Source: Bacteroidota bacterium (GTDB lineage: Bacteria > Bacteroidota > Bacteroidia > M30B66). From it: a stretch of DNA of 47,128 bases. The stretch covers positions 1 to 47,128 of the forward strand of contig CANHIS010000020.1 of the NCBI GenBank assembly GCA_947460255.1. The letters are read 5' to 3'. Of the stretch, positions 43,787 to 47,128 are shown one piece after another (within the stretch, counting starts at the first letter, position 1; each line of letters starts with the position of its first letter). The notes under the pieces were generated by a model. It was not told the origin of the DNA. It made no database searches and saw only the letters and a program-made list of their open reading frames with translations. A program made the translations under genes and the position numbers.

Positions 43787-43886
43787 GCGTGAGGGATTGC
43801 AGCGAAAAGTCCGCAATGACATCGAGCCGGAGGCTGGTGGCATGCGGACTTGCAGCGAAAAGCCCGACTCCTTTGGAGGCACGCCC
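43787..43886. repeat. GC-richer intergenic repeat with GCAGCGAAAAG pair
   Basis: A block of about 100 bp with two copies of GCAGCGAAAAG (43799-43809 and 43852-43862), ending in CTTTGGAGGCACGCCC. Similar blocks occur between genes in many Bacteroidota, from memory. The open frame 43711-43971 crosses it and is not called. Confidence 0.45.
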
Positions 43887-43958
43887 AAATCATGAAATTA
43901 ATAAATTGTTTAAAGTGGAAATAATTTACAAGAAAATGAATTCTAAAATATTTAATTA

Positions 43959-44588
43959 CTATGGAAATTGAATAAACAACTTCTCCTTGTCGCGCCTTAC
44001 TTTCTTGAGTTTTACCAAATAATCGGTCTTGATATCACGATAACCAAGGGTCATTAAAACGGAACTTTGTAAGCCCAATTCTTTTAGATTTAATAATTCA
44101 TCCAATTGTTTTTTATCGAAACCTTCCATCGGTGTGCTGTCGATTTCGAGTTCAGCAGCAGCGACTAATGCAACACCTAAAGCAATATAGGTCTGTTTTG
44201 AATTCCAAATAAAATTATCGGCGTCGCTATGTTTGAGTTGTTCTTCAATGGTTGATTTCATTGGTTTCATGCTTTCAACCGTTACGTTTCTTTGCTTCGC
44301 AATATTTTCAAAATAGAGATCAATTTTTTCGGAAGTTAATTTATCCCATGTAGCAAAAACGAGCAAAGCAGAGGCTTCGGTAACTTGCGGTTGCATCATG
44401 GCAATTGGCTTAATTTTTTCTAATAATTGTTCATTTTCAATTACCAAAACAGAATAAGGCTGAAGTCCAAAAGAGGATGGCGCTAAAGAAATAGCATCTA
44501 AAATAACATCCAATTTTTGTTTCGGAATTTTCGTTCCATTCATTCTTTTGGTGGCATAGCGCCAGTGAAGAGCTGTTGTAATAGACAT
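43959..44588 (-). CDS. nitroreductase-family NAD(P)H oxidoreductase
   Basis: This 209-residue FMN enzyme of the nitroreductase family (NfsB-like) has an N-terminal HWRYATKRMNG, the SLAPSSFGLQPYSVLVIEN segment, QTYIALGVALVAAAELEIDSTPMEGFD and LMTLGYRDIKTDYL. The pattern fits the NAD(P)H-dependent oxidoreductases that reduce quinones or nitro compounds. It starts 4 bp past the stop of dps and so is in its operon, which suggests a stress role. Confidence 0.88.
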   Translation of the reverse strand: MSITTALHWRYATKRMNGTKIPKQKLDVILDAISLAPSSFGLQPYSVLVIENEQLLEKIKPIAMMQPQVTEASALLVFATWDKLTSEKIDLYFENIAKQRNVTVESMKPMKSTIEEQLKHSDADNFIWNSKQTYIALGVALVAAAELEIDSTPMEGFDKKQLDELLNLKELGLQSSVLMTLGYRDIKTDYLVKLKKVRRDKEKLFIQFP

Positions 44589-44592
44589 ATAA

Positions 44593-45069
44593 TTAATCTT
44601 TTAAATGTGAACGTAAAAACCAAGCCATTTTCTCGTGGGTTTCCATGAGTCCGGTGATAAAATCGCTTGAACCTAAATCGTGAAAATCGTTTGTAAATGG
44701 CTTGATATGCTCACGTAAAATGATAATAATACTTTCGTGATCCTGTAGAAGTTCATTAATAAAACCTTGACTAGTATTGGCTTGATTTGATTGCTCGGTT
44801 AGATGTGTAAGTGAGAGGTAGGATTTCAACGTAGCTGGCGCAAAATGTCCAATTGAACGGATCCTTTCAGCTACATTATCAATCATTTCATCCAATTGTC
44901 CGAATTGTGTTTCAAAAAACTTGTGCTTATCATAAAAATCAGTTCCAACAATATTCCAATGTGCGTTTTTTGTTTTAATGTACAATACAGTTTCATCAGC
45001 CAGTACTTTAAATAATTCTACAGCAACCGCAAGGCGATTGGCATCGTTTATTCCTATTTCAGTTTTCAT
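44593..45069 (-). CDS. dps: Dps-type ferritin-like DNA-protection protein
   Basis: This 158-residue protein has the Dps/ferritin-like four-helix bundle pattern: KTKNAHWNIVGTDFYDKHKFFETQFGQLDEMIDNVAERI with the interface iron ligands (His in AHWNIVG, Asp and Glu in the DEMID region), quoted in parts. It would oxidise iron with peroxide and shield DNA. The start is the ATG at 45069. An array of 12 perfect AGTATTT heptamers lies between 45084 and 45167, directly upstream, so the promoter or leader may depend on repeat number. The nitroreductase gene follows by 4 bp. Confidence 0.9.
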   Translation of the reverse strand: MKTEIGINDANRLAVAVELFKVLADETVLYIKTKNAHWNIVGTDFYDKHKFFETQFGQLDEMIDNVAERIRSIGHFAPATLKSYLSLTHLTEQSNQANTSQGFINELLQDHESIIIILREHIKPFTNDFHDLGSSDFITGLMETHEKMAWFLRSHLKD

Positions 45070-45076
45070 ATGTTTT

Positions 45077-45167
45077 AGTCTTGAGTATTTAGTATTTAGT
45101 ATTTAGTATTTAGTATTTAGTATTTAGTATTTAGTATTTAGTATTTAGTATTTAGTATTTAGTATTT
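45077..45167. repeat. heptamer array: AGTCTTG + 12 x AGTATTT
   Basis: One AGTCTTG (45077-45083) then 12 identical AGTATTT units from 45084 to 45167, in register. It starts 8 bp past the dps ATG on the minus-strand upstream side. Heptamers of the same AGTNTTN type form the arrays at 30451 and 38831. Confidence 0.93.
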
Positions 45168-45210
45168 AAAAATAATAAACTAATCTCATTAACCTGATTA
45201 AAATTAAGCT

Positions 45211-45819
45211 TTATTTAATTTGAATATCCTTTTCATTCACAGAGACAATCACTTCATTTCTTCTGTCGAATAGCTGATAAGGTGGATTGTATCCTAAATA
45301 ACGGAAGTTGCCATAGTAAGAAATATTGTATGCTTTTAATGCATTTCCAAGCAGTGCGGTGTGCTTTTCAATGTTGTCGTTGGTACTAAAACCTCCAAAG
45401 GTGATTGCAGCAACATATTCATCTGGTGTGGTTTGAATATTTACTTCTGCATTATTGGGTATTGGCAAATTGTCTTTTGTGTAATTGGAAGGCATTACAA
45501 AGCTCATACTGGCAGTGCTGTCGTTAATTTCCATGTGCACTGGAGAAGTCATTGCTATTTTTTTGTTTTCCTTATTTCCACCAAAGATGTAACCTGCCAA
45601 TTTTGTGAAGCCAGAACTTCCTAATTCTTTGTAGGTTTTGGCTGTGGATGAAATTATTGCCATGGTTGCAGAAGGATAGAATCGAATTTCAAATTCCTTT
45701 TCCTTTCGAATCACCTTATAAGGATGAGTTTCTGATTTATTGGTTGACATACTTGTATAGAACTGAAATGCGGAAAACAATATAGTTGCTACTCCGATTG
45801 CGATCAAAGCTATTTTCAT
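45211..45819 (-). CDS. SOUL-family heme-binding-like protein
   Basis: This 202-residue protein has an N-terminal signal or anchor helix (MKIALIAIGVATILFSAF) followed by a SOUL/HBP domain: YKVIRKEKEFEIRFYPSATM, FTKLAGYIFGGNKENKKIAM, VHMEIN and FGGFSTNDNI. Animal relatives bind heme, while bacterial ones are of unknown function. The start lies 21 bp after the aldehyde dehydrogenase gene, so co-transcription is likely and the IS insertion in that gene may affect it. Downstream on the same strand is dps, separated by the heptamer array. Confidence 0.85.
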   Translation of the reverse strand: MKIALIAIGVATILFSAFQFYTSMSTNKSETHPYKVIRKEKEFEIRFYPSATMAIISSTAKTYKELGSSGFTKLAGYIFGGNKENKKIAMTSPVHMEINDSTASMSFVMPSNYTKDNLPIPNNAEVNIQTTPDEYVAAITFGGFSTNDNIEKHTALLGNALKAYNISYYGNFRYLGYNPPYQLFDRRNEVIVSVNEKDIQIK

Positions 45820-45839
45820 AATTATTTCTAATCTTTATA

Positions 45840-46979
45840 TTAAAAAGGATCACTTAACTCGCTAATTCGGATGAGCTTTTTATTTACAAATTCATCCAAG
45901 CCCAATTGTGCCATTTCCCTGCCATAACCGGAGCCTTTTGTGCCTCCAAATGGAAGATCAGCTTGTGTCCACGTAGGGTGGTTGATGAAAACCATTCCAG
46001 TATCCATTTGATTGGCTACACGCTTGCCTCTTTCAATGTCTTGTGTAAATACCGAACCACCTAATCCGAAGGGAGAATTGTTGGCCAAGGCGATGGCTTC
46101 TTCTTCATTTTTAACTCTAAAGAATAAGGCAACAGGGCCGAAAAACTCTTCATAAAAAATAGGATTATCTGTGGTTATATCGGTTAGAATAGTGGGCAAC
46201 ATATATGCTCCTTCACGTTCAGCTCTGTTGCCTCCCATGAGAATTTTAGCCCCAGCTTTAACTGCCCTATTCACTTGGTCAACAATGTTAACTACTGCAT
46301 CTTCAGAGCAAAGTGGGCCTAAATGCGTGGCATCTTCCATAGGATCGCCTACAACCAATTCGGCCATTTTGGCTTTAAACTTCTCGACAAAAGAATCTGC
46401 AATACTTTCCACGGCAATAAATCTTTTTGAAGCAACGCAGCATTGTCCGTTGTTATTGATTCTGCCTACAACTGCCCAATCAACAGCCTTATCTATATCA
46501 GCATCTTCGAGAATAATAAATGCATCGCTGCCACCCAATTCCAATACAGACTTTTTGATGTGCTTGCCAGCCACTTCTGCTATACTTGCACCTGCTTTTT
46601 CACTTCCGGTAAGCGAAACGCCTTTAATACGTTTGTCGGCTACTATGTCGGCAATTCGATCACTTGATACCAAGAGATTGGTATAAAGTCCGCTTGGTGC
46701 ACCTGCTTCTGCAAAAATTTCTTCAATAGCAATAGCGCATTGTGGCACATTTGAAGCATGTTTGATTAATACAGTATTTCCGATCATGATATTTGGAGCA
46801 GCAAATCGTGCTACTTGATAAAACGGGAAATTCCAAGGTTGAATACCAAGCAAAACACCAATTGGACTGTGACGAATAAGGGCCTTTCCGTGAACTGGAT
46901 TTAATATTATGTCTGCTAAAAACGCTTCAGCATTCTTTGCATAATAATCGAATATTTCGGCACTGAGTTTTATTTCACC
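45840..46979 (-). pseudogene. aldehyde dehydrogenase (succinate-semialdehyde type), 5' end lost to IS
   Basis: The reading frame is open from 46979 (GEIKLSAEIFDYYAKNAE) to the stop at 45840, about 379 residues. Normal relatives have about 450, with another roughly 90 residues before the GEI motif, from memory. NAD-type features remain: IGVLLGIQPWNFP, SGSEKAGAS-like LTGSEKAGAS, Glu in LELGGSDAF, and the catalytic Cys in NNNGQCCVASKRF. The reading frame is cut at the point where an IS3-type end begins (TG at 46980). Translation from an internal site at about 46853 would lack part of the fold, so the gene is probably dead. The downstream SOUL gene is likely affected. Confidence 0.75.
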
Positions 46980-47128
46980 TGTAAATACCCCTAAAATCTG
47001 GACTGGTTAGAATTAGGAATAAATCTTAATTTTAATCAACGATGAAAAAGACCAAATTCACAGAGACACAAATTGTCAAAGCTATCAAGGAAGCCGAAGG
47101 TGGCAGATCGATAGCAGATATTAGCCGC
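46980..47128 (+). mobile_element. IS3-family element, left end (continues past window)
   Basis: Starts with TGTAAATACCCC exactly at the break in the aldehyde dehydrogenase gene, then GGACTGGTTAGAATTAGG and a transposase reading frame 62 nt from the end. The order and spacing fit the left end of an IS3-family element. The right end and any target duplication lie outside the window. Confidence 0.7.
47042..47128 (+). CDS. IS3-type transposase OrfA, N-terminal fragment at window edge
   Basis: The ATG at 47042 opens a frame to the window end reading KKTKFTETQIVKAIKEAEG, then GRSIADISR. This is the N-terminal helix-turn-helix of IS3-family OrfA (KxxFTExQIxxxLKEAExG, from memory). Only 29 codons are visible. 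It lies 62 nt inside the element's start. Confidence 0.78.
   Translation, partial: MKKTKFTETQIVKAIKEAEGGRSIADISR

Noticed and set aside
43711-43971. Plus-strand open frame of 86 residues
   Set aside because: It crosses the GCAGCGAAAAG intergenic repeat and reads into the end of the nitroreductase gene; composition is repeat-derived.

Overview
The window looks like a Bacteroidota chromosome, most likely the Flavobacteriales side. Five proteins carry type IX secretion (T9SS) C-terminal sorting domains (one of them in a broken gene). The gene families are typical of that phylum, most of the DNA is AT-rich, and one promoter fits the TAnnTTTG pattern. No tRNA, rRNA, CRISPR array, integrase or replication origin was seen.

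Layout. 1-9.6 kb: a cut-off Crp/Fnr regulator, a fatty-acid desaturase, two adjacent decayed secreted-protein genes, a NUMOD4/HNH-type protein, a VIT-family transporter, an outer-membrane barrel and a lipoprotein pair. 9.7-19.4 kb: a barrel protein followed by the first 131-bp-class repeat, then T9SS cargo proteins, including a 1489-residue protein built of nine equal 121-residue CUB-like repeats and a VCBS/FG-GAP protein with nearly the same sorting domain. 19.8-24.7 kb: a small ORF, an OsmC/DUF2834 pair, a beta-lactamase-fold hydrolase, a T9SS protein and an AraC regulator. 24.75-38.8 kb: a cassette array. 38.8-47.1 kb: heptamer repeats, paaZ-paaJ (phenylacetate catabolism, visibly richer in GC), an antitoxin/PIN-toxin pair, nitroreductase, dps, a SOUL protein and an aldehyde dehydrogenase cut by an IS3-type element.

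Main finding. From 38783 down to 24757 nearly every minus-strand gene (or four-gene block) is followed within a few bases by one copy of an imperfect palindrome of about 131 bp. Copies end in integron-like cores (RYYYAAC at one end, GTTRRRY at the other), have complementary arms (such as CGGCTTTGCGCA with TGCGCAAAGCCG) and share a centre (ATCAAGTTGCTTGG, then TTTGATACATT). The next ORF usually starts 10-70 nt past the GTTRRRY end. Plus-strand genes at 19.9-21.1 kb carry the repeat in the opposite orientation, so repeat direction follows gene direction. This is the architecture of integron gene cassettes with attC sites. With no integrase in view it would be a CALIN-like array (attC cluster lacking integrase). 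Cargo includes secreted and membrane proteins of unknown role, a metallopeptidase-like protein, a DUF2071/DoxX/methyltransferase block, a TSUP exporter and a beta-lactamase-fold enzyme. The attC identity is inferred from layout and core motifs.

Other points. A probable insertion (30385-31659) interrupts the array; it has inverted ends, an HTH-like ORF and four 56-bp-spaced hairpins. Three intergenic arrays have strict 7-bp periodicity, one of them directly upstream of dps. Several genes are broken by single lesions.
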